DNA of 38,152 nucleotides from a bacterium (GTDB lineage: Bacteria > Bacteroidota > Bacteroidia > Chitinophagales > Chitinophagaceae). The stretch's first letter is position 1. Each line of letters opens with the position of its first letter. The stretch lies in NCBI GenBank assembly GCA_027364635.1, contig DAHXOZ010000008.1, positions 1 to 38,152 of the forward strand. The letters run 5' to 3'. Made by a program: the position numbers and the translations under genes. A model generated the notes under the pieces. The model saw nothing but the letters and a program-made list of their open reading frames with translations. It ran no database searches and had not been told where the DNA came from. Shown piece by piece: positions 1 through 7,266 of this stretch.

Positions 1-75
1 TGGGATATCGTGGATAAGTAATAGGCAGTTTCACCGGGAGCAAACGAATTTTTATTGATGTGCAGATCGCTATAC
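1..75. other. Rearranged patchwork at the window edge
   Basis: This stretch does not continue the GH3 gene that follows. Positions 24-75 are an inverted copy of 451-502 of the same gene: 52 bases with one mismatch, at position 65. Positions 1-31 read on the minus strand as KLPITYPRYP, which matches the KLPITYPRYP of the GH3 gene near 308-337 in protein but carries several synonymous base changes, so it looks like a piece of a second GH3 gene. The two pieces share eight bases at 24-31, and the join to the real gene lies near 71-75. The upstream frame has a stop at 56-58. The simplest reading is a chimeric contig end; a true rearrangement is possible. Confidence 0.75.
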
Positions 76-793
76 CGAAACACCGGGAAATATCAATGAC
101 GTTAATTTGTCTGCTAATCAAATTGAATTGGCGCAGGCGATGATCAAAACCGGAAAGCCTGTTATTTTAATTTTAAATGAAGGGCGTCCGCGAGTGATCA
201 ATAAGATTGTTCCCGGAGTGGCAGGTATTTTAGATGTTTATCTTCCTTCCAATTTTGGTGCTGATGCGTTGGCAGATATTCTTACCGGAGATGTTAACCC
301 AAGCGGGAAACTTCCTATCACTTATCCGCGTTACCCAAACGATTTAGTGAATTATATTCATAAACCATCAGAAGGAGGCGGAAACCCGCAGGGAGGCGAA
401 TATGATCCGCAATGGCAGTTTGGATTTGGTTTGTCTTACACCACTTTTGCGTATAGCGATTTGCACATCAATAAAAATTCGTTTGCTCCCGGTGAAACTG
501 CCGATATTACCGTAAGTGTGAAAAACACCGGCAGCCGCGAAGGAAAAGAAGTGGTGCAATTGTTTGTTTCAGATTTGGTCGCTTCTCTTACGCCGGATGT
601 GAAAAGATTAAGAGGTTTTGAAAAAGTAGATTTAAAACCCGGAGAATCCAAAACGGTTACTTTCCATTTGCCGATGAAAGATTTGGCTTTTGTAAACAGC
701 AACAATAAAAAAATACTTGAAGCGGGTGATTTTAAAATTCAAATTAATGATCTTACTTCCACATTTGATGTAAACAAGACTGAAACCTTTTAA
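71..793 (+). CDS. GH3 beta-glycosidase, C-terminal part (5' truncated)
   Basis: This is the C-terminal part of a family 3 glycoside hydrolase of the BglX type, probably a periplasmic beta-glucosidase or beta-xylosidase. The readable frame begins YTETPGNIND, a motif of the GH3 C-terminal sandwich domain. It continues through GKPVILILNEGRPR and SGKLPITYPRYP, then GFGLSYTTF. A fibronectin type III-like domain follows, including VKNTGSREGKEVVQLFV and LRGFEKVDLKPGES. The N-terminal barrel with the aspartate nucleophile is missing because the window edge interrupts the gene at about 71, so substrate specificity cannot be judged. The frame has no good start codon of its own; a TTG at 107 is not believed to be a start. 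The GH27 gene follows 113 bp downstream on the same strand, which fits a polysaccharide-degradation cluster. Confidence 0.88.
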   Translation, partial: YTETPGNINDVNLSANQIELAQAMIKTGKPVILILNEGRPRVINKIVPGVAGILDVYLPSNFGADALADILTGDVNPSGKLPITYPRYPNDLVNYIHKPSEGGGNPQGGEYDPQWQFGFGLSYTTFAYSDLHINKNSFAPGETADITVSVKNTGSREGKEVVQLFVSDLVASLTPDVKRLRGFEKVDLKPGESKTVTFHLPMKDLAFVNSNNKKILEAGDFKIQINDLTSTFDVNKTETF

Positions 794-906
794 TATTTCA
801 GCCATTAAAATTGAAAATAAAAAACGATATAAAAGTTGCTTTACTGCTGAATGCCTTGAAAAAAAATAACTACTAACAATAATGAGTAAACGAAAAATTA
901 AAGAGT

Positions 907-2115
907 ATGAAAAATAAACTTCTTTTTGTCGTCGCGTTGTTCGCTTTTACAACAATAAAAGCGCAAAAGTTTGCAGGTCTTGCACTTACTCCGCCGATGG
1001 GATGGAACAGCTGGAATACTTTCCAGACAAACATTAGTGAAAAATTGGTAAAAGAAACTGCGGATAAGATGGTTTCTTCGGGGATGAAAGATGCCGGTTA
1101 TGAATATCTTGTACTTGATGATGGCTGGATGGCAATGGAAAGAGATTCTAACGGAAACCTGGTTCCTGATCCTAAGAAATTCCCTCACGGAATGAAAGAA
1201 CTGGTAGATTATGTTCATTCAAAAGGATTAAAATTCGGATTGTATAATTGTGCAGGCACCAAAACATGCGCGGGGTATCCGGGCACGCGCGGTTATGAAT
1301 ACCAGGATGCAAGATTTTACGCTTCTCTTGGGATAGATTATTTAAAATTTGATTGGTGCAATACAGATGGAATTAATGCAAAAGAAGCCTACACAACTAT
1401 GAGTAAAGCGCTTAAAAAAGCTGGACGGCCAATTGTTTTTAGTCTTTGTGAATGGGGCACCAATAAACCCTGGCTTTGGGCTGAAAATGTCGGCGAACTT
1501 TGGCGTACCACCGGGGATATTTCGGCAAGGTTTGATGGGTATTTAGATCACGGTACCTGGAAACAATCAGGAGTAATGCCAATTGTTGATCTTCAACAAG
1601 GATTAAGAAAATACGCCGGGCCGGGCCATTGGAATGATCCTGACATGCTTGAAGTAGGCAACGGAATGACAATAAACGAAGACAGAGCTCATTTTTCAAT
1701 ATGGTGTATGCTTGCCGCTCCTTTGATTGCAGGAAATGACATCACAAAAATGTCGAAAACAACCGATGATATTTTGACGAACAAAGAAGTGATTGCCGTT
1801 GACCAGGACAAAGCTGGTTATGAAGGTTATAAATACAAAACAATGGATAGCGTGGAAGTGTATGTAAAACCTTTAAGTGATAACAATTGGGCTGTTTGTT
1901 TTTTAAACAGATCGGATGAACCAAAAACTATCTCGTATAACTGGCAGGATGAGTTGATATCTGATTCACTGTCGAATGAAACGCTTGATGCAAAAAACAC
2001 GAATTATCAATTGCGTGATCTTTGGAAAAAGGCAAATATTGGAGATACCAGGAAACCTTTAAAAGCAACTATTGCCGTGCATGATGTTTTAATGTTGCAA
2101 CTTACCCGAAAATAA
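907..2115 (+). CDS. Secreted GH27 alpha-galactosidase
   Basis: This 402-residue protein is a family 27 retaining glycosidase that should remove terminal alpha-D-galactose from oligosaccharides or galactomannan-type side chains. An N-terminal signal peptide ends near AQ at residue 20, so it is exported. LTPPMGWNSWNTF (about 27-39) is the family's opening signature. LDDGW (D71, D72) is the substrate-binding aspartate pair. YLKFDWCN carries the probable nucleophile D149, CEW lies at 181-183, and WRTTGDI carries the probable acid/base D204. GPGHWNDPDML follows at about 238-248. Length matches a catalytic domain plus a small C-terminal beta domain. The gene follows the GH3 gene and is closed by a hairpin at 2182-2206. 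Compared with the second GH27 at 31676-33028 it keeps the full alpha-galactosidase residue set. Confidence 0.92.
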   Translation: MKNKLLFVVALFAFTTIKAQKFAGLALTPPMGWNSWNTFQTNISEKLVKETADKMVSSGMKDAGYEYLVLDDGWMAMERDSNGNLVPDPKKFPHGMKELVDYVHSKGLKFGLYNCAGTKTCAGYPGTRGYEYQDARFYASLGIDYLKFDWCNTDGINAKEAYTTMSKALKKAGRPIVFSLCEWGTNKPWLWAENVGELWRTTGDISARFDGYLDHGTWKQSGVMPIVDLQQGLRKYAGPGHWNDPDMLEVGNGMTINEDRAHFSIWCMLAAPLIAGNDITKMSKTTDDILTNKEVIAVDQDKAGYEGYKYKTMDSVEVYVKPLSDNNWAVCFLNRSDEPKTISYNWQDELISDSLSNETLDAKNTNYQLRDLWKKANIGDTRKPLKATIAVHDVLMLQLTRK

Positions 2116-2181
2116 ATTAAATTCGTGTAAGCATACCTGTTATTCCTACATAAATTATTACACTTGATATTGAGAATACAC

Positions 2182-2206
2182 AAAGGCTGAAATTTTTCAG
2201 CCTTTT
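2182..2206. terminator. Bidirectional terminator between the GH27 and transglutaminase genes
   Basis: The arms AAAGGCTGA and TCAGCCTTT flank a six-base A/T loop, with A and T runs on both sides. It sits between two convergent genes (ending at 2115 on plus and 2234 on minus), so it can serve both. Confidence 0.75.
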
Positions 2207-2233
2207 ATGGTAATAAAAAAATGCAAATCAGGT

Positions 2234-3208
2234 TTATTGCTGCTGCTGTTGCTGTTGCTGTTGAATTTCAAGATAATAACGGTAAGAATTGATGGGTTCG
2301 CCCGGATTTTTGACCTGGTAACTGTATGTTGGAATCCCTTCATGTTCAGTCGTTTTTTGGCAAGCACCATTTTTTATTTCCACGGATACCTCCAGTATAT
2401 GTTCTCCAGAACCTTTATAAGTACCCTTTACCGGAGTACAATCGGCAAAATTTCGGCCAGTAGCGAGTCTTACATGCTGGTCGTTCACGATGCAATTATT
2501 GGTAGGATCAAGACCAAGCCATCCATAGTCAGGAATAAAAGCCTCTACCCATGCATGAGTAGCTCCTTCACCGCGCATTTCTTTTCCTTTGGGGCAGATA
2601 TAACCGCTTATATACCTGGAAGGTATTTTGAACATTCGTAAAAAGATCAGAAGAATATGTGCAAAATCCTGGCAAACGCCTGCTTTTAATTTCCACACTT
2701 CTTCTGTTTTTGTACCTATATTGGTAATTCCTTTTTTATAAGTAAAATTATTATAAACATATTCGGATAAAGTTTTTGCATTTTCTAAAGGTGTTTTTCT
2801 CTCAGTTACCAATTCTTTCAATGTGTTTTTCACTTCTTCCGCGGAGGCAAAAACTTCCGGCTTTAAAAAATCCATGAATAAAGTATTGAATTTCAGGTTC
2901 TCTAAATTTACCCATTGCGAAGCTGCATCAGTATTATCAGCAGGAAAGATGATCGGCTTAGTGATCACATCAGCCACAGATTCTATCAATAATTCTGAAT
3001 GAGGCCTGATAACAGAGAAAACACCTACCTGATTGCCAAAATAATCAACAAATGTTTCAACAGCCGGGTCGTTGCTAATTGTTATTTCATGGCTTCTTAT
3101 TTCCAACAGTGAATCAACAATAGGGTAAAGCATTATCTGGTTGATACAGTCTATTACAGAAGAAGAATACGCATAATGTGTCAGGTGCTTTATTTTATAA
3201 GATGGCAT
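2234..3208 (-). CDS. Transglutaminase-like protein with polyglutamine C-terminus
   Basis: This 324-residue protein belongs to the transglutaminase-like superfamily (COG1305 type). It has an N-terminal beta-rich domain starting MPSYKIKHLTHYAYS and then the papain-like core. The probable triad is C179 in AGVCQDFAH, H218 in GATHAWVEAF and D235 in LGLDPTNN. There is no signal peptide, so a cytoplasmic role is likely. The ATG at 3208 is chosen because the homologous N-terminus begins there; an ATG at 3274 would add 22 unlikely residues and overlap the upstream gene. It is the last gene of a three-gene operon after the ATP-grasp and alpha-E genes, with a 10-bp gap. Relatives are usually annotated as transglutaminases or proteases, but the reaction is unknown. 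The protein ends in nine consecutive glutamines, which is unusual. Confidence 0.87.
   Translation of the reverse strand: MPSYKIKHLTHYAYSSSVIDCINQIMLYPIVDSLLEIRSHEITISNDPAVETFVDYFGNQVGVFSVIRPHSELLIESVADVITKPIIFPADNTDAASQWVNLENLKFNTLFMDFLKPEVFASAEEVKNTLKELVTERKTPLENAKTLSEYVYNNFTYKKGITNIGTKTEEVWKLKAGVCQDFAHILLIFLRMFKIPSRYISGYICPKGKEMRGEGATHAWVEAFIPDYGWLGLDPTNNCIVNDQHVRLATGRNFADCTPVKGTYKGSGEHILEVSVEIKNGACQKTTEHEGIPTYSYQVKNPGEPINSYRYYLEIQQQQQQQQQ
2237..2263 (-). repeat. CAA/CAG trinucleotide repeat encoding nine glutamines
   Basis: Nine consecutive CAA or CAG codons stand directly before the TAA stop of the transglutaminase-like gene. The two codons are interspersed, so the DNA is an imperfect microsatellite that could vary by slippage. 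Confidence 0.95.
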
Positions 3209-3218
3209 GTTATTTAAA

Positions 3219-4154
3219 TTAGGAATTTCCAAAATAATATTTATTAAAAGCGTTTGAAATTTCAAAAAGATCAAATCTTGTTTGAAAAAGAAATGAATCT
3301 AGTGATTTACTGTCATTTTCATTGGCAATACTATATTTTACGTTATTCATCGTTTTGCCGATCAGAAATTCCATGTGTTCATAATTTTCGGGAAGACTTT
3401 CAGGCCTGAGCCGGCAAAAATATTTGTACAATCTTTCTATACTATACAAAATAGAATGCGGAAAATTTGGGTTATAGAGTACAAGATCTAAAACATTTTT
3501 TTTGGTGAAATTTCCTTTGTAGGTTTTAAGGTATACTTCAAATCCAAATAAAGAATTTAATAAGTATCTAAGGTTCATAGAGTGAAATGCATCTGCATTA
3601 TCTTTGAAAAATTCATTCATTTTTATCCTGGTTGTATCTGCAGTATGTATGGCTCTTTCTAAAAATTTGCCTATGTTGATAAAGGTGAATCCTTCACCAC
3701 GGATCATAGTGTTATCCACTGTTCCCGTAAATAAAACGCCATTTCTTATTAATTGGTCAATTGCTGAAACAGGATCGGCCAGGTTTTCTACCTTTATTCT
3801 ATTGCTATCGCGGATAAAATGATAAAAGTCATTAAGGCATTGCCACACTTCTTTACTGATATGGTCCTGTATGCCCCTGGCGTTTTCGCGTGAGTAAATA
3901 ATATTGTTATAGGCAGAAGCGCTATTCTCAGTATTAAAGATCATATATTCCAATGCCTTTGGAGAACTGCCTTTAATTTGATTTATTTCTTCTTCAGAGA
4001 GTTCTCCATATATTTTCAGCAGAGGTTCCCACGTAAAATCGTTGATATCGTCCTGCGAGGAAATATATTGGGTTAAAATAACCTGCAACATTCCATTGGT
4101 TCTTTCCATATATCTTCCAAGCCAGTAAATAGTATTTGCAACGCGACTTAACAT
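3219..4154 (-). CDS. Alpha-E domain protein (DUF403)
   Basis: This 311-residue, almost wholly helical protein matches the alpha-E family (COG2307, DUF403). The N-terminus MLSRVANTIYWLGRYMERTN is the family signature, and later helices carry conserved patterns such as FINIGKFLERA and LYSIERLYKYF. The biochemical role is unknown. The family occurs almost always beside circularly permuted ATP-grasp proteins and transglutaminase-like proteins, and has been proposed to act with them in peptide or amide synthesis. That arrangement is present here: the ATP-grasp gene ends 27 bp upstream and the transglutaminase-like gene starts 10 bp downstream. There is no signal peptide or membrane segment. The ATG at 4154 fits the conserved start. 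Confidence 0.88.
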   Translation of the reverse strand: MLSRVANTIYWLGRYMERTNGMLQVILTQYISSQDDINDFTWEPLLKIYGELSEEEINQIKGSSPKALEYMIFNTENSASAYNNIIYSRENARGIQDHISKEVWQCLNDFYHFIRDSNRIKVENLADPVSAIDQLIRNGVLFTGTVDNTMIRGEGFTFINIGKFLERAIHTADTTRIKMNEFFKDNADAFHSMNLRYLLNSLFGFEVYLKTYKGNFTKKNVLDLVLYNPNFPHSILYSIERLYKYFCRLRPESLPENYEHMEFLIGKTMNNVKYSIANENDSKSLDSFLFQTRFDLFEISNAFNKYYFGNS

Positions 4155-4181
4155 TGGTAATAAATATTAATAATGATTTAA

Positions 4182-5627
4182 TTATACCAGCACCCACGTG
4201 TCCTTACTTCCACCACCCTGAGAAGAATTTACAATCATTGATCCTTCTTTTAGCGCAACTCTTGTCAATCCGCCTGGTACAATATTAATTCCTTCCGGCC
4301 CATATATGGCAAAGGGTCTGAGGTCAACCCGGCGGGGCTGTAAAATTCCATTAATGTAGCATGGTGTAGAAGATAAACTTATAATGTGCTGGGCAATGAA
4401 ATTCCTGGGGTCCGCATTAATGGCATTTTTAAAATCTTCTATTTCTTCATCACTTGCTGTATTCCCCATCAGCATACCATAACCTCCGGATTCATTGGTA
4501 CGTTTCACTACCATGTTCCGGATGTTTTCAAAAACATATTGTTTGCTGTCTTCATCGGCAAGCCTGTAAGTAGGAATGTTTTTCAGAATTGGCTCTTCAT
4601 TCAAATAATACCTGATCATATCAGGAACATAAGTATAAATGGCTTTATCGTCGGCAACACCATTTCCCATTGCATTTACAATAGCAACATTACCTTTCCT
4701 ATAAGCCCAATAAAGACCGGATACTCCCAAAATGCTATCCGGTCTGAACACCAACGGATCTATAAAATCATCATCAACCCGCCTGTAAATCACATCTACC
4801 TGTTGTAATCCTTTTGTGGTTTTCATGTAGACGAAATTGTTATTTACAATCAGATCCCGCCCTTCCACCAGTTCAATGCCCATCAATCTTGCCAAAGTAG
4901 TATGTTCAAAATATGCTGAATTGTAAATACCGGGCGATAGCAATATTACAGTTGGATTGCTTCTTTGCCGATTGCCTAAGGCCAGTAAGTTTTTATATAA
5001 AAGATCAGGGTATTCTTTTACCGACCTGACATTATTTTTTGGTAAAAGATCAGGAAAAATTCGAAAAGTGATACTTCTGTTTTCGAGCATATATGATACG
5101 CCTGAAGGAGTGCGAAGGTTATCTTCCAGTACATAAAATTTCCCGTCATGATCACGTATCAGGTCTACTCCTGAGACATGTGTATAAATATCAAACGGCA
5201 CATCAACATTCATCATTTCCCTTAAAAAATTAGGACATGAATAGATAAAGTGTGAAGGCATGATACCATCATGTAAGATAAACTGCTTATGATAGATATC
5301 TTTTAGAAAAATATTGAGTGCTTTCAATCGTTGTTTTAAGCCCGCCTCAATCAAGGTCCACTCTTTGCCGGTTATTATACGCGGAATAATATCGAATGGG
5401 AATATTTTTTCGATACCCTCTCCGCTACTGTACACGGTAAATGTAATCCCCTGGCTCATAAAAAGCTTTTTGGCCATTTCCGCTTTATGAGTCATCTCTG
5501 CCGGCGGCAAATCAGCTATTGCTGAAACAAAGTTTTTATAAGAATCGCGAATTCCTTCATTAGTAAACATTTCATCCCAAATGTTCGGTGGTACGAGGTA
5601 CGATTCTAAAAGCGAATTAGTATTCAT
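4182..5627 (-). CDS. Circularly permuted ATP-grasp type 2 protein
   Basis: This 481-residue protein belongs to the circularly permuted ATP-grasp family (COG2308, DUF404/DUF407), predicted to form peptide-like amide bonds using ATP. Visible family signatures are FYVLEDNLRTPSGVSYMLEN, HTTLARLMGIELVEGRDL, DVIYRRVDDDFIDPL, NAMGNGVADDKAIYTYVPD, VKRTNESGGYGMLMG and LQPRRVDLRPFAIYG. Length is normal for the family and no signal peptide is seen. The substrate is unknown. It is the first gene of the minus-strand operon with the alpha-E and transglutaminase-like genes. A terminator-like hairpin at 5861-5893 separates it from the nucleoside hydrolase gene, so its promoter should lie in 5628-5860, where a long AT-rich palindrome occurs. 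Confidence 0.88.
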   Translation of the reverse strand: MNTNSLLESYLVPPNIWDEMFTNEGIRDSYKNFVSAIADLPPAEMTHKAEMAKKLFMSQGITFTVYSSGEGIEKIFPFDIIPRIITGKEWTLIEAGLKQRLKALNIFLKDIYHKQFILHDGIMPSHFIYSCPNFLREMMNVDVPFDIYTHVSGVDLIRDHDGKFYVLEDNLRTPSGVSYMLENRSITFRIFPDLLPKNNVRSVKEYPDLLYKNLLALGNRQRSNPTVILLSPGIYNSAYFEHTTLARLMGIELVEGRDLIVNNNFVYMKTTKGLQQVDVIYRRVDDDFIDPLVFRPDSILGVSGLYWAYRKGNVAIVNAMGNGVADDKAIYTYVPDMIRYYLNEEPILKNIPTYRLADEDSKQYVFENIRNMVVKRTNESGGYGMLMGNTASDEEIEDFKNAINADPRNFIAQHIISLSSTPCYINGILQPRRVDLRPFAIYGPEGINIVPGGLTRVALKEGSMIVNSSQGGGSKDTWVLV

Positions 5628-5748
5628 TTTATTAAAAATACGATAAAATTGAATAGTCGAAGCTTAATTGTTACAATATAGCCTTAAATAATTGAATTGT
5701 TTGTCAACTTAGTTCTAAAAATGATTTATTGTTGCAGATTACTAAACA

Positions 5749-5786
5749 TAACATAATAAAATAAATTGTTTTATTTTATTATGTTA
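5749..5786. repeat. Perfect AT-rich inverted repeat
   Basis: The arms 5749-5765 and 5770-5786 are perfect reverse complements of 17 bases (TAACATAATAAAATAAA on the left) around a four-base loop TTGT. The repeat lies about 120 bp upstream of the ATP-grasp start. It could be an operator, a cruciform-forming site or an extra terminator. It lacks the G/C-rich base of a normal intrinsic terminator. Confidence 0.7.
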
Positions 5787-5860
5787 AAATAGAAATCGTA
5801 ACAATTTCTTTGTTTACTGGAAGATGTTTTTGCTATCAGCGTCACTTTGGATTAGTATAA

Positions 5861-5893
5861 AAAAAGAGGTTGAAAATTTTCAGCCTCTTTTTA
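5861..5893. terminator. Terminator-like hairpin downstream of the nucleoside hydrolase gene
   Basis: The arms AAAGAGGTTGAAAA and TTTTCAGCCTCTTT pair with one G-T wobble and have A and T runs outside. It lies about 300 bp past the nucleoside hydrolase stop and before the ATP-grasp operon, so it probably insulates the two units on the minus strand. Confidence 0.65.
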
Positions 5894-6191
5894 AGTTGGT
5901 TTTTCTATCAGGGATTACATAAGTTCATCAAACATTATAAAATGCCTGAAATATTTTTATTCGAATGGTTGTAGGTTAGAAAAATCGCAGCTTATAGTAC
6001 AAAAATAAGTAATAAACTTATAATAAATGATTTACTTGTATAAAAATTATGGCAACCCTTCAAATTTGAATTTTGGGTTGTTAAAAATGACTTCACCAAT
6101 TGATTTAGTTAAAGCAGGATGATGTTAAAGTTTTGCAGATTGTAATGGATATCTTGGTATATATAGCGACTATCAGCATATAAAATCGTAA

Positions 6192-7166
6192 TTACTTTAC
6201 TTGCTTCATATATTTTTCCAGGATAGCTGATATCTCTTCGTCAGGCATCAATTTAGTAAGATAATACTGCGATCCTTTGGCATCGTCTTTCCATTCATTA
6301 TTTCCGCCATGAATAACAATGTGGCCTCTCTTTTCTCCGAAATAAGGCATCACTCCACGAATGGCAACCAGTACTGCTTTTTCATCCCAAGTCATTCTTC
6401 CGGCGCTGTCTTCTTTTGCTTTTGGAATACAAAAAGCAAATACGTCTTTAACCGGTCCTGAAACTGAAGTATCATGAACAAGACCAAGACCGGTTTTGAT
6501 ATCTTTACCGATTTCAAATCCGCTGAAGATAATTGGCGTTGGCCAGTAATTGAAAACATGCGCAGAAGCCGTTGAATCTATTAAAAGATTATACTCACGT
6601 CCTTTCGGGAAACCTCCTGCCATCGATACTAATTTGGACACTTTTCTTTTTACCAGTTCTGTTCCGGTTAATTTGGAAAACTGGTCTGGTTTTGAATATA
6701 ACAGGTTAGAAAGGTTTGTAAGAAAACCGGTACTTACGATAGTAACGCTGTGGTCAGGTTGCAGCGAAAGTATTTTCCGATAAATAGTCACTGCATCCGG
6801 AACCTGGGCAGTAGATGTTATTGTATGTGGATATTTAGATAACAACATCTGAGGCCATTTTTGCCATGCGCCGATATCGGCTGCCTTGCCTTTAGGCGCA
6901 CCATTGGGTAAATCAGGTCTTCCAAAATACGTATTGAACAGATTAATTGTTGGAGCCACAAATTCATTTTTATTAGAAGCCAGAATAGCCAGCGGGGTTG
7001 CTTCGCCTCTATCGGCCAACGCGTGCAAAACAGCTACTGCTCCAACATCATCATAATCAGGACCGATATCGGTGTCTAAAATGACAGGTACTGCATGTAA
7101 TAAAGAACGCTGCGAATAAACCAGGAAATGCATCGCAGTAAACAAACAAATAAAAAAGAATTTCAT
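6192..7166 (-). CDS. Secreted nucleoside hydrolase-like protein
   Basis: This 324-residue protein resembles inosine-uridine preferring nucleoside hydrolases, which split the N-glycosidic bond of ribonucleosides. Residues 1-19 form a signal peptide, so it should act in the periplasm or outside. VILDTDIGPDYDDVGAVAVL (about 28-47) is the calcium- and ribose-binding aspartate motif in the DTDxGxDxDD form found in many Bacteroidota relatives, rather than the classic DxDPGxDD. Other family-like segments are VTIVSTGFLTNLSNLL, VSMAGGFPKGREYNLLIDS, IIFSGFEIG and a late HGGNNEW. In this form the true substrate may be a nucleoside or another ribosyl compound. The gene stands alone on the minus strand between terminators. 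Confidence 0.8.
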   Translation of the reverse strand: MKFFFICLFTAMHFLVYSQRSLLHAVPVILDTDIGPDYDDVGAVAVLHALADRGEATPLAILASNKNEFVAPTINLFNTYFGRPDLPNGAPKGKAADIGAWQKWPQMLLSKYPHTITSTAQVPDAVTIYRKILSLQPDHSVTIVSTGFLTNLSNLLYSKPDQFSKLTGTELVKRKVSKLVSMAGGFPKGREYNLLIDSTASAHVFNYWPTPIIFSGFEIGKDIKTGLGLVHDTSVSGPVKDVFAFCIPKAKEDSAGRMTWDEKAVLVAIRGVMPYFGEKRGHIVIHGGNNEWKDDAKGSQYYLTKLMPDEEISAILEKYMKQVK

Positions 7167-7219
7167 TTTGGTAAGTTAAACAAAGAAATGAAATTGGGTA
7201 TCATTTTTTGCAAAAAAAG

Positions 7220-7241
7220 CACCCTGCAGTAATGCAGGGGC
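7220..7241 (-). terminator. Intrinsic terminator of the WxP-repeat lipoprotein gene
   Basis: Read on the minus strand, a GC-rich stem of CCCTGCA and TGCAGGG with a four-base loop is followed by GTGC and a run of seven T. It starts about 26 bp after the lipoprotein stop codon. Confidence 0.8.
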
Positions 7242-7266
7242 TTGTCATTAAATTATGCTGTGTTTA

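Larger units (their letters stand above)
5628..6191. other. 564-bp intergenic region with two hairpins
   Basis: No coding frame is convincing here. The region separates two minus-strand genes. It holds a terminator hairpin at 5861-5893, a perfect 17-bp-arm AT-rich palindrome at 5749-5786, and a weaker interrupted hairpin (CAACCC at 6053-6058 with GGGTTG at 6075-6080) downstream of the nucleoside hydrolase gene. The promoter of the ATP-grasp operon should lie in the first 230 bp, but no clear box was found. Confidence 0.6.

Noticed and set aside
107-793. GH3 fragment as a complete short gene starting at TTG 107
   Set aside because: The conserved YTETPGNIND lies upstream of that codon, so the frame is a truncated larger gene.
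2207-2641. Plus-strand 144-codon frame over the transglutaminase-like gene
   Set aside because: It is antisense to a protein with an intact Cys-His-Asp triad, and its N-terminal leucine run is only the complement of the glutamine repeat.
3209-3274. Upstream start of the transglutaminase-like gene at 3274
   Set aside because: It would overlap the alpha-E gene and add 22 residues without family resemblance; ATG at 3208 fits the conserved start.
4386-4808. Plus-strand 140-codon frame over the ATP-grasp gene
   Set aside because: It is antisense to conserved ATP-grasp motifs and matches no recognisable protein.
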